A DNA stretch of 64,000 nucleotides from Zea mays (taxonomy: Eukaryota > Streptophyta > Magnoliopsida > Poales > Poaceae). Position numbers and translations under genes: made by a program. Positions within the stretch are counted from its first letter, which is position 1, and every line of letters starts with the position of its first letter. Below are positions 63,722 to 64,000 of this stretch, one piece after another. The notes beneath the pieces are model-generated. The model saw only the letters and a program-made list of their open reading frames with translations, was not told the DNA's origin and ran no database searches. The DNA is taken from contig NC_050104.1 of NCBI RefSeq assembly GCF_902167145.1, positions 100,699,849-100,763,848 of the forward strand. Direction: 5' to 3'.

Positions 63722-64000
63722 ATGGCTCGACTTAGACACACTGCACGAAAGTCAGTCATCCCCTTCTTACCCTCCCGCCTTGCTGAGCGTCCGCTTCGCC
63801 GTCCCGTGGCCGGACAGTCCAGCCACTTGGAGAGACTACACCACCGCCTGCTTGAGGAGCAGGAACGTCGACGACAGGAGCAGCAGGGCTCTTCTTTCTC
63901 GCTCCACCAGGAGATAGAGTCTGTGAGGAGCTGCTCCCCTGTGCTTCCTCTGGAGGCGCCCCCTGCACCACCACTGGGCGTCCCAGCTTCTGGAGTAGCT
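63722..64000 (+). CDS. Gypsy gag, N-terminal part (runs off window)
   Basis: The ATG at 63722 opens 93 codons with no stop before the window end. The product begins MARLRHTARKSVIPFLPSRL, is Arg/Pro-rich with a Gln/Glu coiled segment (RLLEEQERRRQEQQ), and then is Pro-rich. MAR-(S/T)ARKS-type starts are usual for gag of grass large-LTR gypsy elements. Position 245 bases after the primer site supports gag. No capsid core is visible yet. A minus-strand frame opposite is a shadow. Confidence 0.7.
   Translation, partial: MARLRHTARKSVIPFLPSRLAERPLRRPVAGQSSHLERLHHRLLEEQERRRQEQQGSSFSLHQEIESVRSCSPVLPLEAPPAPPLGVPASGVA

Overview
The window is nuclear DNA from a large-genome grass, probably a panicoid such as maize or a close relative. 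The evidence is the dense nesting of Ty3/gypsy, Ty1/copia, hAT, CACTA, Stowaway, Tourist and Au-like SINE elements, plus two intron-containing plant genes. There is no prokaryotic or organellar signature. Roughly 80 percent is recognisable transposon sequence. Coordinates and intron borders below were read by eye from sequence landmarks. Layout: (1) 1-17868 is one Tat-type gypsy LTR, cut off by the left window edge and split by two insertions. One is a 13.0-kb chromovirus-like deletion derivative (552-13584) with enormous 5.57-kb LTRs and only 1.9 kb of interior. The other is a 3.3-kb hAT DNA transposon (14506-17816) with a complete-looking transposase gene. (2) 18738-32176 is a full-length Tat-lineage gypsy element on the minus strand, with perfect ATATT target duplications. 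It carries gag-protease, RT, two RNase H-like domains and integrase, but is disabled by an in-frame stop, a frameshift and a lost catalytic Asp. It sits in 17869-18737/32177 sequence that leads into a decayed copia element ending in an LTR at 35921-36187. (3) 36188-42771 is an accessory stretch of MITEs, an Ac/Ds-like element, a truncated gypsy LTR plus gag piece, and a non-autonomous CACTA element. (4) 42772-49056 is a tandem segmental duplication. Each copy carries a small secreted-peptide gene on the minus strand and, facing away from it, the promoter, first exon and start of exon 2 of Elongator subunit ELP4. Only the right copy continues into the full eight-exon ELP4 gene (48317-51127). 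A third, older copy of the peptide-gene promoter survives alone at about 36.2 kb, next to the copia LTR. (5) 54101-57600 on the minus strand is a KEG-like protein kinase gene. Its catalytic-loop HRD is replaced, and it has SH3/HERC2-like repeats and a C-terminal membrane segment. (6) 59607-64000 is a decayed copia gag interrupted at 60227 by the 3.2-kb, very GC-rich 5' LTR of another gypsy element, whose PBS and gag start run off the right edge. The host genes are not an operon. ELP4 works in tRNA wobble-uridine modification as part of Elongator, the kinase-like protein is probably a membrane-tethered regulator, and the peptide pair is unassigned. The most novel items are the duplicated peptide/ELP4 bidirectional block, the peptide family itself, the giant-LTR deletion derivative, the expandable U3 minisatellites, and a small hairpin motif shared by two different large-LTR families.
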